A DNA stretch of 64,000 nucleotides, taken from the NCBI RefSeq assembly GCF_000143415.4, contig NW_003314331.1, forward strand, positions 932,066 to 996,065. The letters are read 5' to 3'. The notes under the pieces are model-generated. The model searched no databases and had not been told where the DNA came from. It worked only from the letters and a program-made list of their open reading frames with translations. How positions within the stretch are numbered: the first letter of the stretch is position 1; each line of letters starts with the position of its first letter. This document shows, piece by piece, positions 1-9,779 of the stretch. The stretch comes from Selaginella moellendorffii (Eukaryota; Streptophyta; Lycopodiopsida; Selaginellales; Selaginellaceae). A program made the translations under genes and the position numbers.

Positions 1-103
1 AAAGGAAAGAATGCAAGCCCTAAGTTAAAGAATCTTTGTTAATACACTTTAGTATCATTCTCCTAGAAATTCGACCCGTGAGTCGACTTGATCTCATGGA
101 CCA

Positions 104-1350
104 GTGCCAGCACGCCGCAAGCACGCTCATAAAGACGACATCGCGCTCTCCAGGATGATCCTATGGAAGGTTTCCAAGGCTTCGGTTACATGCCACCAAG
201 TCTCGCTCTGGCATTTTCTCGAACCAAACTCGAAGGAGTCCCCTGTGAGCGAGGCCTGCCACCATTGCCATCCAGGCGATCACATCGCGCTCCTCCATCT
301 CCTGGAAGAGGCTCATCGCTTCTTGGAGGTAGAGATGAGCGCTGTGCTTGCTCGTAAGGCATTCGATAGAAAATAAACTTTGAAGTTTAAAAATGGTTTC
401 TAGAGGCGAGCATATGAATCATTGTCGCCCAAGAGATCTCGTTGTGGTGAGCCATCCTTTGGAATGAATCTAGTGCCTCGTCAAATGCCAATTTGCACAA
501 AGCAGGGGGCCACCACGTCTTTGTCTGGCAGCCTCTCAAACAAAGCTTAAGCCTCTTCCACGCAGCCATGAGATGCGTAGGCGTCGATCATAGCCGTAAA
601 TGCCACCTCATTAAGATCCGGAGCATCTTCAAAGAGACGCTCCATATGCCGTCCCTGGGCATATGCTGTGATCATGGTCGCCCATGTTACTACATTCCCT
701 GTGGGCATTCTATTGAAGAGATCTCTCACTTAATCCAGCCGCTGGTTCTGGCAGTAGCCTTGGATCATGGTCGTCTACGCCACCACGTCCTTTCGGGGCA
801 TGGAATCGAACACCTCGTGCAAGCGTGAAAGATGCCCGTTATAGGCATATGCCACGATCGTGGCCGTGCTACAAACGATGGTTTGCTCCGGCATGGAGTG
901 GAATACCGCCTCCGCCTCGCCGAGATTGCCACTCGGCGAGTACATCTCGATCATCGCGTTCCAGGTGATGGAATTCTTTGCAGGGATGCGATCGAAGAGC
1001 TGCTTGGCGCGCTGCACGTCCCCGGCCGCGGCGTATGCCGAGATAATGGCGTTGCTGGACACAATCTCCTACCGCGGCATGCTTTCCAGGACCGATCGCG
1101 CCTGCTCCAGGTCGTGGTTGCGAATGTAGGCCTGGAGGGTGAGATTCCAAGAGAAGAGATTCGGATCCGAGCTAGAATCAAAGACCGATCCCGCTTCCTC
1201 CAGACATTTTGACGAGGAGATTTCGCAGGAAGACGCCGTTCTTGTGGTTGCTCTGGGCGTGGATCCGGCGGCCATCGCTGGGATTGTCGCAAGATGCGAC
1301 GAGGGCGGCAAGCTCTTGGACGCCAGGAACGCGCATCGCATCATGGCCGT
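104..1350 (-). pseudogene. PPR pseudogene in left inverted arm
   Basis: The minus strand encodes a run of ~31-residue pentatricopeptide repeats with motifs such as NLFSWNLTLQAYIRN, NSITWNAMIEMYSPSGNL and NVVTWATMITAYAQG. PPR proteins bind organellar RNA and act in plastids or mitochondria. The frame is broken. A TAG at 1069-1071 falls between ESMPR and the expected EIVSSNAII. Further stops lie near 775 and 730, and frame changes follow near 550 and 440, so no protein longer than about 113 residues is left. The order of repeats matches the plus-strand pseudogene at 5800-7039. The start near 1347 (MMRCAFLASKSLPP) is the first conserved Met shared by both copies. No trace of an E or DYW tail remains on this side. 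Confidence 0.8.
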
Positions 1351-1623
1351 TGGATGATGGACGGGGTGGGACGTCCGAGGTTCAAGTCCTGGCTTCGATG
1401 CTCCAGCCAAGAATCGAATGAGGATGTTTTCGTGTCATATATGAACATCTTGCAAGACTCACATTGTCAAATTCACACTAAGCTGTGCCTCTTCATCTTT
1501 TGATTGAGTATACATCTCGAGCAGAATCCCTCCCATTGCATTGCCATCAAATTCCAGTGTTTGAAGTTTTAGTCGCATTAATATCATACATTAACTTTGA
1601 TACCAACCGATAATTGTGATACT

Positions 1624-1740
1624 TGAGCAGCAAAAGAGAGCCAATCGCTATATCTTTGGCGACGCAGCTCTTTGCGTTATCCCTGTCTTGATTGAAACGC
1701 TAGAGCCTCCCAAAATCCCATGGCTCGATTAACTGTAGCA
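1624..1740 (-). pseudogene. Fragment of MBL-fold gene last exon (left arm)
   Basis: About 115 bp resemble the C-terminal coding end of the metallo-beta-lactamase-fold gene at 7913-8140, on the same strand. The encoded end IEPWDFxRL and the 'gagagccaatcg.tatacctttg' stretch are recognisable with substitutions and a small deletion. The same fragment recurs in the right arm at 5418-5535, so it was captured before the inverted duplication formed. It is non-functional. Confidence 0.7.
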
Positions 1741-2131
1741 GGGCTTGCCGGGAAAGAGGTATCGACGTTGAAGGGAAGAACGTGGTGGCCTGGAACTCTA
1801 TGCTGTGCGCATATGCACATATCCCGCGAATGGTGTCTTTGAAATGATGGCTCACCGCGACCAGATCTTTTGGACGATACCAGAAACCATTTTGAAAATC
1901 CAAAGTTTCTCTTGGGTAGGATTAAGAGGCTCCTCTGCCACCTCCAATCCTTGCGATCGGCTGGACGGCAGTGGTGGCAGGCTTAAGGTTGGTTCGAGAG
2001 AATTCCAGTGCGAGACTTACAAAGAAAAAACACTTTTTTACTCAAACAGTAGATGCCAAACCTTACAATCTAGATTAAAATATGAACACTCCTTACTGCC
2101 ATTTTACTATGGATTTTTCAGTTCACTATAG

Positions 2132-3300
2132 CTCACTACTTTTGTATGTTCCTTAGAAGTTGTAACAAATCAAGAGAATATGTGCATCCTGCTTGTATAT
2201 CCCTTAATCCTGGCTCTTAGTTGCATGAGAACTCTTACCTTCTAGCTAGCTGCTAGCTTCTTTGAGGTCCTCTCTCGACATAGCCATGCAGCAAAGTAAT
2301 CCATGAGATTGAGTTCCTCAATGTCAAAGGTGTTATTTTCGGAGGTGATGTTGAGATTTGTCTTGGTAATCAAGTAGATTTGAGACATAAATTCCGTCAA
2401 AGCATTAACCAAGAAACCACTGCTCTTCACTTTAATTCCCGTAGAAAACAATAAGATTATTAAAATCTTAAATTAGTGGAAACTAGACAAATTTGAAGTT
2501 GTTTAGCCACTTTATTATACACCTCCTCTTTTCGTGCATGTAACTCCCTTATCTTTGGAGTGCCTCCAATATGTACTCATCTCAGGCTGTTCAAGTGAAG
2601 AATTGTGCTAATCAGTTTGTTTAGAAAATAGCAAGTGCTCCTCAATTGTGAGTTAACTATATTTTAATTATCTTACCTGTTGAATCACGAGAGCTTAGTG
2701 GTTTGTCTTCTTCCACTTCAAGTCTCTTCAGTTTTCTACAACTAGACCTCAACCTCAACTTTTACATAGGTAGTCTTCAATATCTTGATCATAGTTTCAA
2801 GAGCTGCTTCATTACTAACCTTAAATGATCAACATCCTCATTGTCTGCATAATTTTTGAGCCAATGCAGCCTTTGTCTTGACGTACAGTACGTCACTGGT
2901 CAAACATCCAGCTGAGACATCTTGTTCTGATTGCAATGAGGATAATCATGTCATAATTTGTTGAAGTTTATAACAACAAATTAATAAGTTGTTAAGAGAA
3001 AAAAAAAACATTTTGATTAAGATTTTTAAACCATAGTTTTTAATAAAATAAATCACGACCATCAAAAATTAAAAAAACCTAAAATCTAAACCAAACAAAA
3101 AAAATATACTTCTTATGAAAAAGAATAAGCACAATTCACTAATCAGAATTAGTGATCCTGAAAGTTACCTGATTGCATAGCATTTTTCAGTACATATAAG
3201 CTCCTAATCAAAGCCGTTTTGTGTGGGCGAAATCTTTGATCGAGCCTTGGCACCAAAAGACTTTTCTTCCCAGCTATCTTTTTTACATAAAACTCTACCT
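2132..3300. other. Gene-free AT-rich stretch
   Basis: No convincing coding frame, RNA gene or repeat boundary is visible. There are A-rich runs at about 2998-3010 and 3070-3110. The last ~100 bp probably form the 3' untranslated region of GPN1, whose stop is at 3310 on the minus strand. Confidence 0.5.
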
Positions 3301-3309
3301 ATTTAGTGG

Positions 3310-4593
3310 TCAGTCGTCATATTCGTCTTCCTCGTCTTCATCAGGATCGTCTTCTTGTTTCCTGGATTTGGTGCTCAAAACCTCCTTGCCTCCTTTCGAC
3401 TCTTCAATGTCCTTGCGGAGCCGATCCATGTCTGCTTGACGGCGCTTCTCTTCAAGCCTCGCTTTCTCGGCTTTCTTCTTCTCGAGCTCCACCCTACTCA
3501 AGCATGCTCGTTTGATAAACCCGAAGAGAAAAAAATTTAAAAACAAACACCAAGAAAGACTTACAAGTAGCCTGTCCTGTACTCCTCGGCACTCTCCTTC
3601 ACCGCCTTGAAAAACTCCACCATTCCGGATCCAGTGATGGCTGAAACCCCCACCGATCGAAGGTTGTTGTAAAACTCGTCCAAGACCAAGCACAGGCTCT
3701 TGCTGAGAGACGCAGCATACGAAGTGTCCGACTCGACTGCTAACTGAAAAGCCTCGAAGTCTTTCATCCACTGCACCGAGAAAAATTCTTTGAAACACGC
3801 GTCTCAACCTGGCAAGCAGAAAGGTACCTCGAGAGCGAACTGGTGCTTCACCACGTCCGTCTTGTTAAACGTGACAATGAACGGCAGCTGCGTCTTGTAG
3901 AGAATGCTGCAGGCGTAGAGCATGTTGCTCATGAACGTAACTGGGCTGACGGAGCGAGAGGTGTCCACAACGTAGATCACGGACGTCGGAAAGGTGCACG
4001 CAAAGGCCTCCGTGACGATCGCGCCCGACGCCGACCAAGTGAAAATCTCGATCTGTCCGGGTGTGTCGATGAGCACGTAGTCCACTTCGTTGGCTCTCTT
4101 CTCCACAAGGCTCACGATCTAAGAACAAAACCAGCAAGTATGATCCGCGAACTCCTTTCGTTTTCAACGCAAGAAAAAGCACTAGCTCACCTCATCGATC
4201 TTCGTCGCGAAGAGATTGAGCGATGTGAGAATCGCTCCATTCGGTCCGAGGCGGTACTCTTTCATCACATTCTTGTAGTTGACAGTGTCACGGATGTCGA
4301 TGTTACAGCCGTAAGGTACCGACGGCACCGCGGGATCGAGATTAAGAACGTAGGGCCGCTGCTTCATGGCGTGGATCTCCCCGACAAGGCGCTGCATCAG
4401 CGTCGTCTTCCCACTGCCTACGCAAGGGAGGAGGAGAAAGAGGGAATTTCTCGGCCTGGTGGGGTGGGAGAGCAATGCACTCACCGGCCATTCCGATGAC
4501 GATCAGCACCACTGGCCTCTTGTCCGACACCTCCATTCTTTCCATCTTGTCGCGCACATCCTCCTCCTCCTCGTCCATTCGCTCCACCTCCAT
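3310..4593 (-). CDS. GPN1: GPN-loop GTPase 1 (GPN1/QQT2 type)
   Basis: Predicted 338-residue protein in five exons: 4593-4485, 4417-4191, 4118-3828, 3770-3565 and 3493-3310. All introns are GT-AG, 57-72 bp, and the frame closes exactly. GPN GTPases form dimers that assist assembly and nuclear import of RNA polymerase II (known for the family). Visible motifs are the P-loop GMAGSGKT (residues 34-41), the GPN loop LGPNG (94-96), DTPGQ (130-134) and NKTD (197-200). The phrase [13 protein letters not shown], the [13 protein letters not shown] segment and the acidic, lysine-rich coiled tail ending in [13 protein letters not shown] favour GPN1 over GPN2 or GPN3. An acidic extension precedes the G domain. 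It is divergent from the glycine-rich gene, 83 bp away. The length is slightly shorter than the animal protein because the C-terminal tail is shorter. It looks functional. Confidence 0.93.
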
Positions 4594-4676
4594 CGCTAAA
4601 ACCCTAGACCTAAAAACCCAAATGACCTAAATCACAAGCTCTATAAATCCAGCAAAGTTTCCTTTTAAAAACAGCC
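4594..4676. promoter_or_regulatory. Compact bidirectional promoter between GPN1 and the glycine-rich gene
   Basis: Only 83 bp separate the two divergent start codons. A TATA-like 'ctataaatcc' at about 4641-4650 points toward the glycine-rich gene and lies ~30 bp before its ATG, so its 5' leader must be very short or its real start site lies further upstream. No TATA motif is apparent for GPN1, as is common for housekeeping genes. Confidence 0.5.
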
Positions 4677-5087
4677 ATGGCTCAGGTCAAGATGTTAATG
4701 GTGGTGGTGGTGATGGTGGCGCTACTGTTGCTCGCAGAGGGAATTGAAGGAAGGAGAGATCCTCTTAGCAGGGGAAGTGGAGGATCCAAAGGAGGCGGTG
4801 GAGGATCGAAAGGAAGTGGTGGAGGATCCCAAGGAGGCGGTGGATCAAAAGGAAGTGGTGGAGGATCGAAAGGAGGCGGTGGATCAAAAGGAAGCGGTGG
4901 AGGATCCAAAGGAAGTGGTGGAGGATCGAAAGGAGGCGGTGGATCAAAAGGAAGTGGTGGAGGGATCTTCCCAAACTGCCCAGTCTGTTCACAAATCATA
5001 TTTGACGACAGTGGTTCTTCTCGGTGCTCCGCCACCTCCACCGCCACTGCCATCGCTGCCGCCGCCGCAGCTTTGGCTGTCCTGTAA
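4677..5087 (+). CDS. Secreted glycine-rich repeat protein
   Basis: A single-exon 136-residue protein. Residues 1-25 form a strong signal peptide (MAQVKML, then a VVVVMVALLLL core, then AEGIEG), so the product should enter the secretory path and the cell wall or surface. Residues 33-95 are a low-complexity array of GSGGGSKGGGGSKG-type units with regularly spaced lysines. A short tail carries CPVC (two cysteines) and ends in an Ala-rich hydrophobic stretch (residues ~118-136). That tail resembles a GPI-attachment signal, although it is weakly hydrophobic. The function of such proteins is usually structural; nothing more specific can be claimed. The C-terminal end abuts the right inverted arm, so the tail may have been altered by the rearrangement. 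The reverse strand is also open here (proline-rich), which is a consequence of the GGN-rich repeats. Confidence 0.7.
   Translation: MAQVKMLMVVVVMVALLLLAEGIEGRRDPLSRGSGGSKGGGGGSKGSGGGSQGGGGSKGSGGGSKGGGGSKGSGGGSKGSGGGSKGGGGSKGSGGGIFPNCPVCSQIIFDDSGSSRCSATSTATAIAAAAAALAVL
4783..4962 (+). repeat. Short tandem repeat array (GGAGGATCNAAAGGA units)
   Basis: About 180 bp of imperfect tandem units of 15-33 bp built from ggtggaggatcgaaaggaag variants. It encodes the SKGSGGG repeats of the secreted protein. Unit order varies, which is typical of replication slippage. Confidence 0.85.
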
Positions 5088-5417
5088 GGTTTGACATCTA
5101 CTGTTTGAGTAAAGAAGTGTTGTTTTTTATTTTGGTAAGTCTCGCACTCTCGAACCAACCTCGTCCAGGCGATCGCATCACGCCCTGGAAGAGGCTTGGA
5201 GGAGCCTCTTAATCCTATCCAAGAGAAACTTTGGATTTTCAAGATGGTTTCTAGTGTCGTCCAAAAGATCTCGTCGCGGTGAGACATCTTTTTGAAGAGA
5301 TCATTCGCGCCATATCCGCACAGCATAGAGTTCCAGGCCACCAGGCCACCACGTCTTTCTTTGGGAGCGTCTCAAAGCCTCTAAAACGTCGATACCTCTT
5401 TTTGGCAAGTCATGCTA

Positions 5418-5535
5418 CAGTTAATCGAGCCATGGGATTTTGGGAGGCTCTAGCGTTTCAATCAAGACAGGGATAACGCAAAGAGCTGCGTCGTCAAAGA
5501 TATAGCGATTTGCTCCCTTTGGAAGACTCTGCTGC
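5418..5535 (+). pseudogene. Fragment of MBL-fold gene last exon (right arm)
   Basis: Inverted counterpart of 1624-1740. It carries the complement of the MBL-fold last exon sequence ('taatcgagccatgggattttg' onward), so in coding sense it lies on the plus strand. It has indels and no open frame. Confidence 0.65.
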
Positions 5536-5823
5536 TCAAGTATCACAATTCTTGATTGGTATCAAAGTTAATGAATGATATTAATGCGACTAAAACGTCA
5601 AACACTGGAATATGGATGGCAATGCAATGCCTCGGGATTGTGCTCAAGACGTATAAAGATGGTATCTGGGAGTTGAAGAGGCACAACTTGGTGTGTTACG
5701 TGAATTTGACAATGTGAGTCTTTTATATATGCACAAAAACACCCTCGTTCCCGGACCATGGTGCTTGACATGGAAGCCAGGACTTGAACCTCGGACGTCC
5801 ACCCCGTCCATCATCCAACGGCC

Positions 5824-7039
5824 ATGATGCGATGCGCGTTCCTGGTATCCAAGAGCTTGCCGCCCTTCGGGGCCGGGGACGTGCAGCAGCTCTTCGACCT
5901 CATCCCTGCCAAGAATTCCATCACCTGGAACGCGATGACCGCGATGTGCTCGCAGAGTGGCAATCTCCGCGAGGAGGAGGCGGTATAGCAAACCCTCGTT
6001 TTTAGCACCGCCATGATCGTGGCATATGCCCATAACCGGCATCACTCACATGCGCGTGAGGTGTTCGATTCCCTGGCCCAAAAGGACGTGGTGGCGTGGA
6101 GGGCTATGATCTAAGGCCACTTCCAGAACCAGCGGCTAGATGAAGCTAAAGATCTCTTGGATAGAATGCCCACAAAGAATGTAGTAACATGGACGACCAG
6201 GATCACAGCATGTGCCCAGGAAGGGCATATGGAGCAAGAAAAGAGTCTCTTTGAAAATGCCCCGGAACTTAATGAGGTGGAAATTACGGCTATGATCGAC
6301 GGCTACGCATCTAATGGCTGCGTAGAAGAGGCTAAATATGTTTTTGAGAGGCTGCCAAAAAAAGATGTGGTGGCTTAGAATTCCATGCTTTGTGCATATG
6401 CCGAGAATGGGCATTTTGAAGAGGCACTAAAAGATGGCTCACCGCGATTGGGCGACAATGATCCATCTGCTTGTCTCTAGAAACCATCTCAAAAATGCAA
6501 AATTTATTTTCAATCGAGTGCCTTACGATAGCAAGACGGCAAGCACAGCACTCCTCTCAGCCTATCTCTGGAACAGCCACCTCCAAGAAGCAATGAGGCT
6601 CTTCCAGAGGGCGGGCGTCGCAAGGGACTCCTCTTGGAGGATTGAGTTTGGTTCGAGAGAATGCCAAAGCAAGACTTGGTCTCACAGACTGCAGTGGGGT
6701 GGCCATGTATGCTTCCACCGGGCATGTGACAGAAGCCTTGGAAACCTTCCATAGGATCATTCTGGAGAGCGTGATGTTGTCTTTACGAGCGTGCTTGCAG
6801 CATGCTGCCACTCAGGCATCATGAAAATCTCTTGGGACTACTTTCAGTCAATGATCCAGGACTATGGAGTCAAGCCCATGGGAGAACACTATTGCAGGCT
6901 TGTGGAAGTGTTTGCAAGGGCCGAGGCCGAAAAGCAGCATGAGTGTTGCTTGGGTCTTGCTGCTTGCCAGAAGATCCATAAGGATCTTGAATATGGAGCT
7001 CCAGCTGCCGAGAGGCTCTTGGTGCGGGTTATTTACTAA
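5824..7039 (+). pseudogene. PPR pseudogene in right inverted arm
   Basis: Plus-strand PPR repeats are readable in pieces: FDLIPAKNSITWNAM, MPTKNVVTWTTRITACAQ, ELNEVEITAMIDGYASNGC and FERLPKKDVVA. A C-terminal end follows (MLAACCHSGIM, then GVKPMGEHYCRLVEVFARA, then HKDLEYGAPAAERLL). That end is the E-type tail found in plant PLS-class PPR proteins. In-frame stops interrupt it near 5988, 6112 and 6376, and several frameshifts occur between 6430 and 6790. Part of the N-terminal repeats is deleted near 5870. It is clearly dead and is the mirror copy of 104-1350. Confidence 0.8.
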
Positions 7040-7232
7040 AGTGTATTAACCTGATTTATAAAAATCATTTACAATTAAGCTAGGGCTCGCATTCTTTCTA
7101 TATGCAATGAAGAGGACGTGGGAGTATGAGGAATGGAGTATTGCAACACTCAGACATCACTACCAAAACAAAGAACAAAAAGGTAAAGGTGAAGAGGTGA
7201 CACACAATTCTTTGCTACTACTACCAGCTTTG

Positions 7233-7790
7233 GAGGAGAAACCATGCTTGTGTTAGAAATGGACAAGAAATTAATCCATGCCCACAAGGCCACAGTGTCC
7301 CTCAAGCTCTTCAGTTGGAAAACTCTTTCACTGGAAGTGCTATCTTGTGGCAAAAAGGTTGGGCATGGATACATTTCTAGACGAGATGAGTAAGATATGT
7401 GAGATTGTGGTCTTTACTCCGAGTGGTGAAACCATATGTAAACAAGAACTTGAATAAGCTCAACCCAGCTAGGAATCTCTTTGCCCATCACCTCTACAAG
7501 GATTCATGCTCCACCAAGAAGTCGAAGGGAGAAAGGTTGTGAAAGATTTTTTGAGATTAGGGTGGGATGGTGATTGTGGACGACAAGCCAAAGTCCTTTT
7601 GCTTGCAGCCTAACAATGGAATTATTATCCGTGCATTCAAAAATAAGAAAGGGCATAAGTATGATGAATTGAAGACAATAAGCAAAGAAAATTTCAAATG
7701 TTGAAGATGTAAGACAAGCATTGGAGAAGCTAAAAAGTTAAACAAAAGATCTCGTAAAAAAGAAACTCATGTATCCACTGTGTATGCTGT
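7233..7790 (+). pseudogene. CTD small-phosphatase-like (FCP1/NIF domain) pseudogene
   Basis: Across three frames the plus strand shows the signature blocks of the FCP1-like phosphatase domain. MLVLEMDKKLIHAHKAT replaces the usual LVLDLDETLVH. KRLGMDTFLDEMSKICEIVVFTPSG matches the RPGxxxFL...YEIVVFT block. NPARNLFAHHLYKDSC matches the LFSHRLYRDSC block, and VKDFLRLG then MVIVDDKPKSFCLQPNNGIIIRAF matches the VIIVDDSPxSFxLQPENGI block. The catalytic DxDxT is changed to EMDKK, there are at least two frameshifts (near 7440 and 7560) and a stop at 7539. The family dephosphorylates RNA polymerase II C-terminal-domain serines or related targets. This copy cannot work. Confidence 0.72.
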
Positions 7791-7912
7791 AACACTGTTC
7801 ACTCTAATTGATTGTGGCATAGTTTCCCTCACGAAAACAAATGTCCAATTTAAACTTTGGAAACAATGTCATGGCAAATCATAATCAGAAAAGCATTCAG
7901 TCTGATTAATAC

Positions 7913-8989
7913 TTAAGCAGCAGCATCATCCAAAGAGAGCCAATCGATATACCTTTGCAGAGAGAATACGACGCAGCTCTTTGCGTTCTCTTCAATCTCT
8001 CTGTCCTGAAATGCACCGTAGAGCCTCTCAAAATCCCATGGCTCGATTACCTGGCCTATCCTTTTAGCGTGGCTCGACGAGAGTGGTATATAGTTTGGAT
8101 ACGATCTCATTATGCTCACTGTTTTGTTGTCCATCCCCACCTACAAATCAAACATGGAGTGAGGAAAACAAAACGAAAACAAAGTTTGTAAACGAGAGAA
8201 GTTTATACCTGTAAGATATCTCCAGTGAATAAAACACCCCTCCCCTGAGCTCCATGAGACCAGTGGAGGATTTGAGCACCAGCAAAATGGCCACCTAAAT
8301 GTAAAAGCGTGAGTCCCTCCCATAGCTGGAATGTTTTGCCCTCCCAGAACTTTACGTTTTCGTGCTGGTAAACCACCCATTTCTTATCCCTGCCATAGTA
8401 TCGATACAGAGAAATCGAAATGAAAGAGAGAAACAAAGGTAGACAATACCATTCGTGGATATAAACCGGGACGCCTCCAAAAGCCTCGCTCCATCGAGAG
8501 TTTGTGCTGTAGTAATGCGGGTGAGAGATGGCAATCGCTCTCAATCCACCTAGCGACTTGATTATCTCCACTGTGGCATCGTCTAGAAATGAGATGCAGT
8601 CCCACAGTATGTTTCCCTCTATCAAAAACATAAAAACCATTAAAAAAAATGCACAACGGCCATAGCTCCAAACATACATACCTTGAGTCTGGATGAGAAA
8701 CGCACGCTGTCCAATGCCAAACTTTGGAAAGGTTATGATCTCGAAGACCTGCGGCTCATGCTTCTTGAAACCATTGCGAAACTGCAATCTCATCTTGCTC
8801 ATGGACGTCCATACCTGGCCTTCCCTAAAACTAAATGTCAGGAAAACTCGAGGGCAAAAATCTTAGATGGGCATACCTTGGAACGAACTGGCGATCATCG
8901 GAGCAAATAATACACGACGAAGGCGGGCCTTGGGAGGATGTTGGAGGGAACTCCACCCCACAAGTCTTACAAATATGACCATCCGCCAT
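7913..8989 (-). CDS. Metallo-beta-lactamase-fold hydrolase-like protein
   Basis: Predicted 277-residue protein from five exons: 8989-8877, 8824-8682, 8618-8450, 8389-8209 and 8140-7913. Introns are GT-AG, 52-68 bp, and phases agree throughout. The N-terminus has a CxxC...CxxC pair (ICKTCGVEFP, CIICSDDRQFVP), probably binding zinc. A beta-lactamase-like core follows: EGNILWDCISFLDD, then ISHPHYYSTNSRWSEAFGG, then LLHLGGHFAGAQILHW and FTGDIL. The usual HxHxDH metal motif is reduced to HPHYYS, so hydrolase chemistry is uncertain. This version recurs in related bacterial and plant proteins known to me. The substrate is unknown. The start at 8989 is the first ATG in frame; an in-frame extension upstream has no ATG. 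Fragments of the last exon were copied into both inverted arms at 1.6 and 5.4 kb. Confidence 0.85.
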
Positions 8990-9150
8990 AAAATGCCTGC
9001 CCCAATTTTGGTACAAATTACAATACCGCTAAATACCTCCACGTATGGAGCTCCATAAGTTTGAAATCCGAGAGTGTTAACAAGGATTCTCGTGGTGTCT
9101 TTGTAAAGCAATAACGCCGTCCATTGCTTAGAAACCTTAAGAGATAACCA

Positions 9151-9345
9151 TAGAAGGACAAAAGGACAACACTATCCATACTTATGGAAACATCGTCTAC
9201 ATGAAATGCACATCTACTATACGATTCGGACGACTGTCCTAAGACCATCACAAGAAAAGTGATTTATATTTTGGAGAGAACTAAACGAGTGAAAAATCGG
9301 TGGCCATAGAGACTGGATCCCTCCAAATACTCTGCATTCTAGGAG
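9151..9345. repeat. Left arm of local inverted repeat
   Basis: About 190 bp reads as the reverse complement of about 9559-9735. For example 'gacaacactatccatacttatgg' at 9169-9191 matches the complement at 9700-9722, and the 'gactggatccctccaaatac' stretch at 9311-9330 matches near 9572-9591. The arm nearest the MBL-fold gene is the more degraded copy. Confidence 0.75.
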
Positions 9346-9395
9346 AAAGATGGACAGACCTTGAGATCCTCTGACGGTATCGGCTTCTGGATGAT

Positions 9396-9760
9396 GTGGA
9401 GGTGGAGGTCAGACTTGCTTACTATCACTTGCATGTCCAAGCCTCCTGTTTGAGCGGTGTTGGACGCTCCATTGAAGCAAGTGCATATAACACGGTTAAA
9501 GACGTTTCTTACTGGAAAGCCATCGTTATAGAGCAGCTGATTGGGGACGACTATCAGCTAGAATGCAGCGTATTTGGAGGGATCCAGTCTCCATGGCCAC
9601 CTCATTTAGTCCTGTCCAAATTATCATTGACTTTTACTGTGATGGTCTTAGGACAATCGTCCGAATCGTATAGTAGATATGCATTTCATGTAGACGATGT
9701 TTCCATAAGTATGGATAGTGTTGTCCTTTTGGAGAGTGCTGGTTTGTCCGATCATCACAA
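9396..9760 (+). pseudogene. Fragment of a protein ending in a HVDDVSI (galactose-binding-like?) segment
   Basis: An open frame covers [16 protein letters not shown] and continues to YSRYAFHVDDVSISMDSVVLLESA. The DDVSI ending, preceded by alternating hydrophobic residues, resembles the last strand of carbohydrate-binding or galactose-binding-like modules of plant wall proteins. That assignment is a guess from one short motif. There is no start codon in a good context, no signal peptide and no continuation with an enzyme domain. The distal part also occurs inverted at 9151-9250, so this looks like a duplicated gene scrap. Confidence 0.35.
9559..9735. repeat. Right arm of local inverted repeat
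   Basis: Reverse-complement partner of 9151-9345; the spacer is about 210 bp. Together they could form a hairpin transcript. Confidence 0.75.
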
Positions 9761-9779
9761 CCGTGTCAACATAACCGAA

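Larger units (their letters stand above)
1..2068. repeat. Left arm of ~2 kb inverted duplication
   Basis: This stretch reads, reverse-complemented, along 5082-7100. Anchors seen at both ends are the stretch with 'cactttagtat' near 48-58 against 'actaaagtgtatta' near 7036-7050, and the 'caaacagtagatgccaaaccttac' block near 2043-2066 against its complement at 5086-5108. The arm contains a dead PPR gene (minus) and a fragment of a metallo-beta-lactamase-fold last exon. Compared with the right arm it lacks about 200 bp of the PPR C-terminal region (between about 60 and 110) but keeps an N-terminal segment deleted from the right arm. Confidence 0.85.
5082..7100. repeat. Right arm of ~2 kb inverted duplication
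   Basis: Inverted copy of 1-2068. Relative to the left arm it has an internal deletion in the PPR N-terminal part (SKSLPPFG joins directly to AGDVQQLFD) and keeps the PPR C-terminal part that the left arm lost. The two arms enclose GPN1 and the glycine-rich gene. Confidence 0.85.

Noticed and set aside
951-1292. Minus-strand 113-codon open frame overlapping the PPR pseudogene
   Set aside because: Out-of-frame shadow of PPR codons; Arg/Ser-rich composition without motifs.
4682-5341. Long minus-strand proline-rich open frame
   Set aside because: It lies antisense to the glycine-rich gene, which has a start codon, signal peptide and TATA-like site. The minus frame results from the GGN repeats and crosses into the inverted-arm sequence.
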